NCBI GenBank assembly: GCA_021647715.1 | Contig: JAKIUE010000009.1 | Location: 1-37,859 of the forward strand | Reading direction: 5' to 3' | Origin: Sulfurovum sp. | GTDB lineage: Bacteria > Campylobacterota > Campylobacteria > Campylobacterales > Sulfurovaceae | DNA length: 37,859 bases | In this document: piece by piece, positions 1 through 7,337 of the stretch | Position numbering within the stretch: the first letter of the stretch is position 1 | Layout of the letters: every line of letters starts with the position of its first letter | Program-made: the position numbers and the translations under genes | Notes under the pieces: generated by a model | Databases searched by the model: none | Told to the model about the DNA's origin: nothing | The model's input: only the letters and a program-made list of their open reading frames with translations

Positions 1-1835
1 CTTTGTGTAAAGACTACTTTATCATTATTTTTAAGTTTTTCTAGAAGATTAGTGCCTGATGCAACTTCTATCATATTTTGATATTTTGGCATACCTTTCA
101 TGAATTGGTATTTTGGAAGGAGTTGGAATTTTAATTTATCTTTAGAATTTTTAAGACCTTGAAATGTTTGAACCAAGCGAATGAGTAACTTATTTGCATT
201 TTTTTCATCAAAATCATTTTGTAAAAACCCTTTTGCCATATACATAGGGTTTGTAATACTAATAGTCTTTTCTTTTTTATCTATCAATAGGCGTAAAGAT
301 GCCATAAAGCCTCTATTTTCTTTATTTGACATAGCTTGTAGCGATTTATCTGTAAATACAATAGAGAGTAAATCTTTTGCTTTATTGAGTGCTGAGATAG
401 AGACTATCTCAAATCCTGCAGATTTAAGTAACTCTTTGGCTTTTTCTACAGAGATAAGTGCACCTCTTAGATAAGCAGAAACTGTACCACTATGCACTTC
501 ACCTACTTTTGTATTGCTTGTAGATTTAGTTTTATGTGATTTACCAAAGCTATGAGGTACATATCCTGGAGGTACGCGTTTTGAAAATTTAATGCTTCTA
601 TCTGTGTTCGAAGTACTACTTGATGCGCATTTGATCACCTTTGGTACGGAAGGGATGGTTATTTTTACTACTTGATCGACTATCTTAATATCTTGTACAG
701 ATTCTTTATTTTTTGTAATTGATTGATCTTTTGGTGCTTGTAAAATTTCTCTCTTTTTTGCGGGTAAGGTATTTTTTGGAGCCGTTTGTGTATCTTTTGT
801 GTTTGTATTTGTTTTTGAGTTTAGTGTTAATGGATTGACATTAGGTGTGGGTTTCATATGTAGACTTTTTAAAATTTTTGGAATTTGTGTATCGAGTTTA
901 TCTATAAGAGATAATCTTGTTTTATCTGTAATATTAAGCGTAGTAGACCAGTTCTCCAATCGGTACATACCAAGGACAAGTTTATTACTCCCTTTTCTAA
1001 TATACATATACATAGTACATGGTGCAAAAAGTCCCGCTTCTGGTCTACCTCCTGGGTTATCAAACATGTGATATGAGAATTCTAAATGACAAAGAGAATA
1101 CGTCCAAAAAGCATCATACTCTGAGAGTACTTCTTCTGCATTGTCTGTTGCCTCCATAAAGTTATGAAAACCTGCTATGAGGTAACCTTTATCTATGAAT
1201 GCTAGTTCAAAGGTGTTTTGAAATTCATCGATAAAATCATCCATGTCTTCAGGGGCATCAAATGTATACTCATAATTTATCATTCTTTTTTCAGGAAGTT
1301 TTTTGTAGGGGATAGTAGCTACATGTCCTCCAAGCTCTTGTGCTATAGTTGCATCTAATGCCTTAAATGTAGCAGAAAATTTGCTTCTTACCTCTTGGTT
1401 TTCAATACCTAATATATCTAACATCACATCGGGAAGAAGATGACCTATATGTGTTACATTTTCATCAAGTTTTTTGTGAATGACAAGATTAAATGGTGCA
1501 AACCCTGCGATACGAGGGTCGATATTAAGTAGAGGTAAAATACTTTCATCTTTTACAATGGGCATGAATGATAATACATCAAGTACAGTTGAACCATATT
1601 TGACTTCATATTGGTCATTGACTCTTTTATGAGGATCTGTTAAATTAAATCCGATACTTTTTAATTTCTTCTCAACTAAACTATTGTACTCTTTTTCTAT
1701 GTTTCCTTTAAAGGTATAATAAATGGCAAGTTCTGTTTTTTCTTTTGTTGGTAGTTGTGTATTATTTGTTGCACAAGCGTACAAAGGAAATACAATGGAG
1801 AAGAGTATAGCTATATTTTTTAAGTAGTTTGGCAT
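1..1835 (-). CDS. DUF302-like two-part lipoprotein, C-terminus beyond window
   Basis: The minus strand is open from an ATG at 1835-1833 to the window edge (611 codons, no stop). An AAAAGG ribosome site lies just upstream. The N-terminus is a lipoprotein signal peptide with lipobox LYAC, so the protein is probably anchored in the outer membrane or periplasm. Residues about 30-330 match the proteins at 5385-6407 and 13637-15592, with the pattern NPFNL/APFNL typical of DUF302-like folds and an invariant pair Cys249 (SLCH) and Cys273 (FAPC). A Ser/Thr/Lys-rich linker follows (about 340-445), then a second domain from about residue 450 that also matches the C-terminal half of the 13637-15592 protein. 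The function is unknown. Family assignment is by eye; the extracytoplasmic location is the firmest part. Confidence 0.8.
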   Translation of the reverse strand, partial: MPNYLKNIAILFSIVFPLYACATNNTQLPTKEKTELAIYYTFKGNIEKEYNSLVEKKLKSIGFNLTDPHKRVNDQYEVKYGSTVLDVLSFMPIVKDESILPLLNIDPRIAGFAPFNLVIHKKLDENVTHIGHLLPDVMLDILGIENQEVRSKFSATFKALDATIAQELGGHVATIPYKKLPEKRMINYEYTFDAPEDMDDFIDEFQNTFELAFIDKGYLIAGFHNFMEATDNAEEVLSEYDAFWTYSLCHLEFSYHMFDNPGGRPEAGLFAPCTMYMYIRKGSNKLVLGMYRLENWSTTLNITDKTRLSLIDKLDTQIPKILKSLHMKPTPNVNPLTLNSKTNTNTKDTQTAPKNTLPAKKREILQAPKDQSITKNKESVQDIKIVDQVVKITIPSVPKVIKCASSSTSNTDRSIKFSKRVPPGYVPHSFGKSHKTKSTSNTKVGEVHSGTVSAYLRGALISVEKAKELLKSAGFEIVSISALNKAKDLLSIVFTDKSLQAMSNKENRGFMASLRLLIDKKEKTISITNPMYMAKGFLQNDFDEKNANKLLIRLVQTFQGLKNSKDKLKFQLLPKYQFMKGMPKYQNMIEVASGTNLLEKLKNNDKVVFTQ

Positions 1836-1925
1836 AAATGACCTTTTGATTTTATATAAATATTTTAGCATAAAGTTTATATATATAATAAAAAAAAGTT
1901 ATAATTAAGTAGATAATATGTAGAA

Positions 1926-1950
1926 ACGCTACCAAAAGAAATGGTAGCGT
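1926..1950 (-). terminator. Stem-loop downstream of the hendecad-repeat gene
   Basis: ACGCTACC and GGTAGCGT form a perfect 8-bp stem around a 9-nt A-rich loop, 24 bases beyond the stop of the 1974-2594 gene. Read on the minus strand the stem is followed by TTTCT, a weak U tract. It would separate that gene from the downstream lipoprotein gene on the same strand. Confidence 0.6.
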
Positions 1951-1973
1951 ATTATTTAAAGTATGTAAGAATA

Positions 1974-2594
1974 TTATTTTTGTGAAGCTTCTTTAAGTTT
2001 TAAGTATTCTTCATATTCATCTAATGATATGGTTCTTACTGCATCATTTGCACTATCTGCTACAGTTTTGACTGATGTCGTTGCATCATCAGCAACAGTC
2101 TGTACCGATGTTGTCGCACTGTCAGTTGTTGTTCTTACTGATGTTGCTGTATCGTTCGAAAGAGTTTTTGTTGTATCTGTCATATCTTTAGACACTGTTG
2201 TTGCAGATTCTCTCATCTCCGTAGTTGCTACATTCGCAGAATCTTTTAAATCTGTCGTTGTGCTATGTACAGCTTCTTTTGTATCACTTGATACATCTGT
2301 CACCACTGTTTTTGCATCTGAAGATGTATTTACTTCCATTGTTTTAAGGTCATCAGACATTTTAACAGTAGAGTCTTTAGCGTCTGAACTTACATTGGTT
2401 ACAGTTCTTTCAGCAGATTTAGTAGTCTCAACCATGCCGTCTTTCATAGAGACTACAGAATCTTTAGCATCTTTACTCATGCTAACAGCCGCATCTTTCA
2501 TGTCTTTAAACATATCTCCAAAGCTAAACTCAGCTTGTACACTCGTTAGTAACGCTGTAGCTATTATAGAGGTAGTTATAATTCTTTTCATCAT
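1974..2594 (-). CDS. Secreted hendecad-repeat (LEA-like) protein, copy A
   Basis: A 206-aa protein with a clear signal peptide ending VQA before EFSFGD, so exported to the periplasm or beyond. Almost all of the mature part is a chain of 11-residue units, for example KDAAVSMSKDA, KDSVVSMKDGM, then a 7-residue step (VETTKSA), then twelve uninterrupted units including KDSTVKMSDDL and TTSVKTVADSA, and a charged cap (YEEYLKLKEASQK). Hydrophobic residues recur on one face, the pattern of amphipathic hendecad helices seen in group 3 LEA proteins and right-handed coiled coils. It has no cysteine. It lies 29 nt behind its paralogue at 2624-3241 with an AAAGGAC ribosome site, so the two are probably cotranscribed. 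Function is unknown; stress protection, an envelope filament or a surface coat are guesses. Confidence 0.85.
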   Translation of the reverse strand: MMKRIITTSIIATALLTSVQAEFSFGDMFKDMKDAAVSMSKDAKDSVVSMKDGMVETTKSAERTVTNVSSDAKDSTVKMSDDLKTMEVNTSSDAKTVVTDVSSDTKEAVHSTTTDLKDSANVATTEMRESATTVSKDMTDTTKTLSNDTATSVRTTTDSATTSVQTVADDATTSVKTVADSANDAVRTISLDEYEEYLKLKEASQK

Positions 2595-2623
2595 TTGTCC
2601 TTTTATTTATTTATCTAAATTTT

Positions 2624-3241
2624 TTATTTAGAAAGCTCTTTCAGTCTCATATATTCAGCATAATCTTCAGCAGAGATTGTTTTTACTGCGTCATTTGCAT
2701 TGTCACTTACGGTTCTTACTGAAGTAGTAGCATCCGTAGAAAGTGTTTTTACAGAAGTATTTGCATTGTCACTGACTGTTTTAACAGAAGTAGTGGCATC
2801 AGTAGAGACTGTTTTGGTTGCATCATTTACATCTTTAGAGACTGATATCGCAGAATCTTTCATGTCTTTAGAGGCAATAGTTGCTGCATCTTTCATGTCT
2901 TTAGTGGTATTTGTAACTGACTCTTTTGTATCTGTTGATACTGAAACAACAGAATCTCTTGAATCTTTTGAAGTAGATACTTCAGCAGTTTTGAGGTCAT
3001 CTGACATTTTCACTGTAGAGTCTTTTGCATCTGAACTTACATTAGTAACTGTTCTCTCGGCAGACTTTGAAGTCTCAACCATTCCGTCTTTCATAGATAC
3101 AACAGAATCTTTGGCATCTTTACTCATGCTAACAGCAGCATCTTTCATGTCCTTAAACATATCTCCAAAGCTAAACTCAGCTTGTACACTTGTTAGTAAC
3201 GCTGCAACAATTGCAGAGGTTGTGATAATCTTTTTCATCAT
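2624..3241 (-). CDS. Secreted hendecad-repeat (LEA-like) protein, copy B
   Basis: A 205-aa paralogue of the 1974-2594 protein with the same signal peptide type (VQA before EFSFGD). Residues 22-85 are nearly identical to copy A, differing at only a couple of positions, while the later repeats have drifted. Units include KDAAVSMSKDA, RDSVVSVSTDT, KDSAISVSKDV, TTSVKTVSDNA and TTSVRTVSDNA, each exactly 11 residues, with the same 7-residue step after the second unit and a similar cap (YAEYMRLKELSK). The ribosome site AGGAGT precedes the ATG. It is the first gene of the pair and is transcribed divergently from the cytochrome gene at 3505. The function is not known; the sequence supports a long soluble or fibrous amphipathic helix outside the cytoplasm. 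Confidence 0.85.
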   Translation of the reverse strand: MMKKIITTSAIVAALLTSVQAEFSFGDMFKDMKDAAVSMSKDAKDSVVSMKDGMVETSKSAERTVTNVSSDAKDSTVKMSDDLKTAEVSTSKDSRDSVVSVSTDTKESVTNTTKDMKDAATIASKDMKDSAISVSKDVNDATKTVSTDATTSVKTVSDNANTSVKTLSTDATTSVRTVSDNANDAVKTISAEDYAEYMRLKELSK

Positions 3242-3310
3242 TTAATTACTCCTATATAATTAGTTTGTATGCAAATTCTATGATTATTTTTATTAAACAT
3301 CACTTAGAAT

Positions 3311-3334
3311 TGATGATATTGTATAATATCATCA
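3311..3334. promoter_or_regulatory. 10-bp inverted repeat in divergent gap
   Basis: TGATGATATT and AATATCATCA form a perfect 10-bp inverted repeat with a 4-nt centre (GTAT), 70-93 nt upstream of the hendecad-repeat start codon and inside the 263-nt gap to the cytochrome gene. A TATAAT overlaps the centre on the plus strand. It could be an operator or part of a promoter; no regulator can be named. A shorter stem ACGCT/AGCGT also lies in this gap at 3378-3392. Confidence 0.35.
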
Positions 3335-3438
3335 GAATTACTAATATAAGATATTCAAATGGTAACACCATGACTTTACGCTATTTAAGCGTTATATAGT
3401 AACATCTTTATAGTATAATGATAAATAATATTGCAATT

Positions 3439-3468
3439 TTGACATAATTTTGATTTATTTTGTATATG
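3439..3468 (+). promoter_or_regulatory. Candidate sigma-70 promoter for the cytochrome gene
   Basis: TTGACA at 3439-3444 is followed after 18 nt by TATATG at 3463-3468, about 35 nt before the start codon at 3505. The -35 box is a consensus match and the -10 is imperfect. A second option is the TATAAT at 3413-3418. Confidence 0.4.
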
Positions 3469-3504
3469 ATGACACTTACAGAAATAAGATGAAGGTTGAT
3501 AAAG

Positions 3505-3915
3505 ATGAAATTTTTTTTAATAATAGGTATATTTTTTTCTCAAATCTTACTTGCAGATGAATATACGCAAGCAAACAGAATACTAGATATGCAAAAAATG
3601 GCACATGCAATGCAAGATATTCAGTCTGGATTTTTTTATAATAATCTTGATATTGTTAAAGCTGGGGTTGAAGACTTAAAATCAACTGTTGTAAAGATTG
3701 GCCCTACTAAAGCTGAAATAAATACAAAAGATGTGTACGAAAAATGGATGAACAATGCTACAACAATGACAGGTCGTACACAAAAGAGAATAGAAAAATA
3801 TTCAGAAACAATGTTAGAACGTTTTCAAGACGGTGATGTTAAGCAAGCACTTAATGTTTATAATCGCATTACGGCTGAATGTTTGAAGTGTCATACGAGT
3901 TTGAGAAAATGGTAA
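3505..3915 (+). CDS. Cytochrome c'/c556-like monohaem protein 1
   Basis: A 136-aa exported protein (signal peptide ending near LLA, residue 17). The single haem motif CLKCH lies at residues 126-130, six residues from the C-terminus and followed by a basic residue, which is the layout of class II cytochromes c (c' and c556): a four-helix bundle with haem attached at the end of the last helix. The first helix carries several Met residues (MQKMAHAM) that could supply an axial ligand. I chose the ATG at 3505 because AAGG at 3492-3495 is correctly spaced for it; the in-frame TTG at 3496 directly abuts that site. It is followed after 8 nt by an adaptor gene and is a paralogue of the 4841-5245 protein. 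The partner oxidoreductase is not known. Confidence 0.82.
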   Translation: MKFFLIIGIFFSQILLADEYTQANRILDMQKMAHAMQDIQSGFFYNNLDIVKAGVEDLKSTVVKIGPTKAEINTKDVYEKWMNNATTMTGRTQKRIEKYSETMLERFQDGDVKQALNVYNRITAECLKCHTSLRKW

Positions 3916-3923
3916 GGTATAGT

Positions 3924-4745
3924 ATGAAAAAGACAATATTTGTTTGGTTGCTAATCTCTTTATCGTTATGGGCATCAGAGATGAACCCTGCATCATTAAA
4001 AGAGAATAAAATAAATTTAACTGGTACAGTGGTCTCTGATGGACAACAGATGATTGGATCTAGGTTTATGGGGTATGTAAAGAAAGTATTTGTGAAAATT
4101 GGTGATAAGGTTAAAAGAGAAGATGACCTTTATGAGATGGAGTCTGCAGAATTTGATATGATGAAAATGCAAGCAGACCTTATGTTAGAACAAACAAAAG
4201 TGATGGTTGATTTTTGGAGAGATAAACTTAAACGTGTCAATGACAAAAAAAGACGTCTAGCTTTTGAGTATAAACATAGTAATAAAATTGATTTTTTTGA
4301 TTTGGCTGATTTGGATGCACAAGCTGAAAATGCAAATAGTATGCTTGAAGCGATGCAAATTATGGTAAAAGAGGCGACAATACGTGCCAAACAAATGGCA
4401 AGTACGTATAATTATATTAAGATGAAAGCACCATCTGATGGTGTCGTGGTCAAACGTAATATTAAGGTAGGTGACATGGTGATGCCTGGTATGCTTACTA
4501 TATTACTTGTGGACATGGAAAGTTTAGAGATAGATGTATCTATTTCAGAAAGTATAATTTCTAAGGTACATGTTGGGAAAAAGGTCTCTGTTGAAATTCC
4601 ATCATTAAAATATAAAACGCAAGGAGTGATACATGCTATTGTTCCTGATGCCAACCCTATGACACATAAAATAAAAATGCGTATACGTTTTGATAGAGGC
4701 AAAGAAAATATATTCCCTGGAATGTATGCAAAAATTACTATATAA
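3924..4745 (+). CDS. Periplasmic adaptor (membrane fusion protein, RND/HlyD type), Met-rich
   Basis: A 273-aa protein with a signal peptide (ending LWA). It shows the adaptor order: first lipoyl half (GYVKKVFVKIGDKVKRED, about 50), a helical hairpin (about 75-155), second lipoyl half (APSDGVVVKRNIKVGDMVMPG, about 172-192), then a beta-barrel and C-terminal strands ending GMYAKITI. Such proteins bridge an inner membrane pump and a TolC-type channel. The hairpin and second lipoyl half are unusually rich in Met, as in Cu/Ag adaptors of the CusB type, though no defined metal site was identified. An upstream in-frame extension to 3879 overlaps the cytochrome gene and is rejected because the ATG at 3924 has TAAGG in front and starts the signal peptide. 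No pump gene is adjacent; it sits between two cytochromes. Confidence 0.82.
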   Translation: MKKTIFVWLLISLSLWASEMNPASLKENKINLTGTVVSDGQQMIGSRFMGYVKKVFVKIGDKVKREDDLYEMESAEFDMMKMQADLMLEQTKVMVDFWRDKLKRVNDKKRRLAFEYKHSNKIDFFDLADLDAQAENANSMLEAMQIMVKEATIRAKQMASTYNYIKMKAPSDGVVVKRNIKVGDMVMPGMLTILLVDMESLEIDVSISESIISKVHVGKKVSVEIPSLKYKTQGVIHAIVPDANPMTHKIKMRIRFDRGKENIFPGMYAKITI

Positions 4746-4804
4746 ATGTTAAGAGTCCTAAATCATTAAAATTGATGTATATCAATAGTTATTTTAAATT
4801 TAAT

Positions 4805-4839
4805 TGTTACACTTATATCACAATATAAGGAGTGTAACA
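4805..4839 (+). promoter_or_regulatory. Inverted repeat enclosing the ribosome site of cytochrome 2
   Basis: TGTTACAC (4805-4812) and GTGTAACA (4832-4839) are perfect 8-bp arms. The second arm ends one base before the ATG at 4841 and takes in the end of AAGGAG (4827-4832). If transcribed as one RNA the stem would place the ribosome site in the loop and stem base, so it could modulate translation; as DNA it could be an operator. Confidence 0.35.
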
Positions 4840-4840
4840 G

Positions 4841-5245
4841 ATGATAAAGTTAAATAAAGTATGGCTGATAATGGTTCTCTTAGGTGGGGTTACGTATGCA
4901 CAGGAACATTTCCAATTAGATAGAATGCAAAATATGCGTGAAATGGAAATAGCAATGTCTACTATACAAAAAGGGTTTTTATATAATAATATTAATGTGG
5001 TAAAGAATGGTGTTAATGACCTTAAGAAAACAGCATCGCATACGGAGTCCTTTATTAAAGAAGGTGTATCTAAAAAAGGTATAAATACTTTAGTCTATGC
5101 TAAAAAAGAGACTGAAAATATTACTAAACTTGCAGATGAAATTTTGCTATCTTTTGAAAAGGGTGATAGATATGAAGCTGCCAATGGGTATCTCAAGATA
5201 TTGAGTAAATGTTTGTCTTGTCACCAAACGATTAGATCTTGGTAA
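4841..5245 (+). CDS. Cytochrome c'/c556-like monohaem protein 2
   Basis: A 134-aa exported protein (signal peptide ending TYA, residue 20) with CLSCH at residues 124-128, near the C-terminus, and an R two residues before the terminal SW. The first helix (RMQNMREMEIAM) has the Arg/Met pattern seen in c556-type class II cytochromes. It shares with the 3505-3915 protein the segment around GFLYNNINVVKNGVNDL and the end R(S/K)W, so the two are paralogues. An AAGGAG ribosome site precedes it. A 95-nt gap separates it from the adaptor gene. A stem-loop follows its stop. Role as electron carrier or ligand sensor is open. Confidence 0.82.
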   Translation: MIKLNKVWLIMVLLGGVTYAQEHFQLDRMQNMREMEIAMSTIQKGFLYNNINVVKNGVNDLKKTASHTESFIKEGVSKKGINTLVYAKKETENITKLADEILLSFEKGDRYEAANGYLKILSKCLSCHQTIRSW

Positions 5246-5258
5246 TGCAATAAGAAAC

Positions 5259-5281
5259 AATAGCGTATAATTTACGCTATT
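5259..5281 (+). terminator. Stem-loop terminator after cytochrome 2
   Basis: AATAGCGTA and TACGCTATT form a perfect 9-bp stem with a 5-nt loop, 13 nt after the stop codon, followed by ATTT. It would end the cytochrome-adaptor-cytochrome transcript. Confidence 0.65.
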
Positions 5282-5357
5282 ATTTCACAACTCATTCTAC
5301 ATCTACTATTTTTTCTCTTCATTTATTTATTTTTTTAATTTACATGTTATACTTAAT

Positions 5358-5363
5358 TATAAT
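5358..5363 (+). promoter_or_regulatory. -10 element upstream of DUF302-like gene
   Basis: A TATAAT box lies 21 nt before the ATG at 5385 in an A/T-rich stretch, just after the preceding terminator and just before the ribosome site AAGGAAG. No clear -35 box is seen, as is usual for sigma-70 promoters of this group. Confidence 0.45.
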
Positions 5364-5384
5364 TTATTAAAAAAGGAAGTAAAC

Positions 5385-6407
5385 ATGAAAAAAATATTTG
5401 GGATTACATTGATCTTTGCGTTGTGCAGTATGGAGACTTTTGCAGTGGAACAAGTGAAAATATCTGTGATGGAGGATAGTACTAAAAAATCAGTTATTGT
5501 CTATACAATAAAGGGTAATGCAGAAGAAAAATATAATAAAATGATGAAAGAGCAGTTGAAACCTATAGGTTTTCTTGCCCCTGATCCACGATCTGGTGTG
5601 AATAAAGTGTATAAAAAAATGTATGGAAAGACTACACTTGATGGATTATCGTTTATGACTATCGTAGATAAAAAAGGCATCAAACCATTACTCAATATAG
5701 ACCCAACTATAGCAGCCTTTAACCCATTTAATCTTTTAATGTATAAACATAAAGATAAAAATGAGACTATTATTTCTCACTTGACCACTGACGCGGTATT
5801 TGAGATGTTGGGTACAACAAATCAAGAAGTAAAAGATGGTTATAGTAAAAGTATGAAGAAGATAGATGCACTTGTGATGAAGAATTTTCCAGATGCAAAA
5901 ATATCTTATTCAACGTATGAAAAACCTGCGGCTGATACCATGATGAATTTTGAATATGAGTTTAAAAGACCAGAAAAACTTGTAGACTTTATAGACGAAA
6001 TTCAAGAGAAAGTAGAAGATACTTTTGATGAAAAAGGCTATATCATGGCTGGTTTCTTTAACTTTAAAGAGACCTTTGATGGTTCAAACTTACTTCCTCA
6101 AATGGATGAGTTTTGGACATTTTCGCTTTGCCACTTTAAATACTCTTATGCCTTTTTCGATAATGAAGGTGCGAGACCAGATGCCGCAGTATTTGCACCA
6201 TGTACGATGTATATGTATATACAAAAAGATACAAATAAGTTAGTTGTGGGTATGCCAAGATTGCAAAACTGGTTAAGTATGTTTGATATAAAAGATAAAG
6301 CGCGTATAGAATATAATCAAAAATTAGATAAAGAGATTGTAGAGATTTTTAAAGAGATGGGATTCAAAGAGGTTGAATCGACACCATTTACACCTATAAA
6401 ACTCTGA
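5385..6407 (+). CDS. Exported DUF302-like protein with conserved Cys pair
   Basis: A 340-aa protein with a signal peptide (ending TFA, residue 20). It has two consecutive similar parts: about residues 35-145 (with DPTIAAFNPFNLLMY) and about 185-300, which contains Cys249 (SLCH) and Cys273 (FAPC). It matches the N-terminal part of the 1-1835 and 13637-15592 proteins throughout but lacks their linker and C-terminal domain. DUF302 folds are small alpha/beta domains of unknown biochemical role; this assignment is by eye. It begins a likely operon: the DJ-1/PfpI gene starts 18 nt downstream. A TATAAT and AAGGAAG precede the start. Confidence 0.8.
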   Translation: MKKIFGITLIFALCSMETFAVEQVKISVMEDSTKKSVIVYTIKGNAEEKYNKMMKEQLKPIGFLAPDPRSGVNKVYKKMYGKTTLDGLSFMTIVDKKGIKPLLNIDPTIAAFNPFNLLMYKHKDKNETIISHLTTDAVFEMLGTTNQEVKDGYSKSMKKIDALVMKNFPDAKISYSTYEKPAADTMMNFEYEFKRPEKLVDFIDEIQEKVEDTFDEKGYIMAGFFNFKETFDGSNLLPQMDEFWTFSLCHFKYSYAFFDNEGARPDAAVFAPCTMYMYIQKDTNKLVVGMPRLQNWLSMFDIKDKARIEYNQKLDKEIVEIFKEMGFKEVESTPFTPIKL

Positions 6408-6425
6408 TTAAGTAAAGGAGAAAAT

Positions 6426-6986
6426 ATGGCAGCAGTATTATTACCTTTGGCAGCAGGATTTGAAGAAGTAGAAGCGGTAGGACTCATAGACGTGATGCGT
6501 CGTGGAGGCATAGAAGTACGCGTGGTTTATCTAGAGGATGAAACACATGGAGCACTTGTAACAGGTGCAAATGGCATTACGCTACAAGCAGATATGTCTA
6601 TAAAGAATGTCATAACAGATGATTTTGACATGATGGTACTTCCTGGGGGTTGGGATGGTACGTATGCATTGGCTGAAAATAAACGTGTCATTGAACTTGT
6701 GCAAGAGTTTAAAGAGAAAAAAGTGATTGGTGCTATGTGTGCTGCTCCTTTTGTACTCAAAAAAGCAGGGGTACTTGGTAATGATTATACATGTTATCCA
6801 GGAGCAAAAGATGAGATAAATCATCCAGGCTACAGAGATGATGCTAAAGTTGTTATCGATGGGAATGTGATGACATCTCAAGGCCCAGGAACTTCTGTTT
6901 GTTTTGGGCTAGCTATTGTAGAACGTCTTGTAGGAAAAGAGTCTATGCAAGCTGTTAAAGATGGGATGCTTTTAGACTACTGCTAG
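6426..6986 (+). CDS. DJ-1/PfpI (ThiJ) family protein
   Basis: A 186-aa protein that aligns end to end with DJ-1. The nucleophile cysteine is Cys105 in AMCAAP, equivalent to DJ-1 Cys106, and the supporting glutamate is Glu16 in GFEEVE. VLPGG and SQGPGTS are also family hallmarks. DJ-1-type proteins act on reactive carbonyls or serve as redox-responsive proteins; the exact substrate is disputed for the family. It is cytoplasmic, 18 nt behind the DUF302-like gene with an AAAGGAG ribosome site, and its stop codon directly abuts the next start, so the genes are surely cotranscribed. Confidence 0.9.
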   Translation: MAAVLLPLAAGFEEVEAVGLIDVMRRGGIEVRVVYLEDETHGALVTGANGITLQADMSIKNVITDDFDMMVLPGGWDGTYALAENKRVIELVQEFKEKKVIGAMCAAPFVLKKAGVLGNDYTCYPGAKDEINHPGYRDDAKVVIDGNVMTSQGPGTSVCFGLAIVERLVGKESMQAVKDGMLLDYC

Positions 6987-7304
6987 ATGAAAGAGAAAAT
7001 AAAAGAGATACAAATACGTATGGACAATGATCCTAAGCTTAAAGAAGCAGTGGAAAAGATAAAACCCAAAAGGAACCTATGGGGAATTACAGGGATTATT
7101 CTTTTTTTCTTCGTGCCAGAGATTGTTACTTATATTTGGAATGCAGAACTTATATCATGGGCGCATGAACATACACTCACAGAGCCACTAGAGATACAGC
7201 GATGGCTCTATACACAACTAGAAAAGATGTTTATCTCAGGGGTAAGTTGGCTCAACATCTCTTTAGGTGTTGGACTCTTGGTCTGGGTGTTACGGTCTAA
7301 GTAA
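6987..7304 (+). CDS. Small two-helix membrane protein, unknown
   Basis: A 105-aa protein whose ATG starts immediately after the stop of the DJ-1-like gene. A charged helical N-terminus (about 30 residues) is followed by membrane segments at about 31-51 and 84-102, with a short hydrophilic loop between them. I do not recognise the family. Its tight coupling to the DJ-1-like gene suggests linked expression but not a function. Confidence 0.7.
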   Translation: MKEKIKEIQIRMDNDPKLKEAVEKIKPKRNLWGITGIILFFFVPEIVTYIWNAELISWAHEHTLTEPLEIQRWLYTQLEKMFISGVSWLNISLGVGLLVWVLRSK

Positions 7305-7322
7305 ACCTCTTTTGTAGGTTTA
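7302..7322 (+). other. Small intergenic hairpin
   Basis: TAAACCT and AGGTTTA make a 7-bp stem with a 7-nt loop; the first arm includes the stop codon of the membrane protein. There is no U tract, so it is not a convincing terminator. It may mark a processing or attenuation point before the YchJ-type gene. Confidence 0.3.
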
Positions 7323-7337
7323 AAATAAAGGAATAGG

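Noticed and set aside
181-1071. Two plus-strand frames at 181-474 and 799-1071
   Set aside because: They lie antisense inside the minus-strand DUF302-like lipoprotein gene, which has clear paralogues in this window.
2029-2631. Long plus-strand frame opposite hendecad copy A
   Set aside because: It is the antisense of a repetitive gene; the repeated codons keep stops out of the opposite strand. It has no ribosome site and its sequence is a Val/Ser/Thr-rich mirror of the repeats.
1974-3241. CRISPR-like or satellite DNA repeat
   Set aside because: The periodicity is 33 bp at codon level with variable bases, no spacers and an intact frame, so it is a protein repeat.
2700-3245. Long plus-strand frame opposite hendecad copy B
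   Set aside because: Same reason as for copy A; the real gene has a signal peptide, ribosome site and a paralogue with conserved protein sequence.
3496-3504. TTG start for cytochrome 1
   Set aside because: The ribosome site AAGG directly abuts the TTG; the ATG at 3505 has proper spacing and begins the signal peptide.
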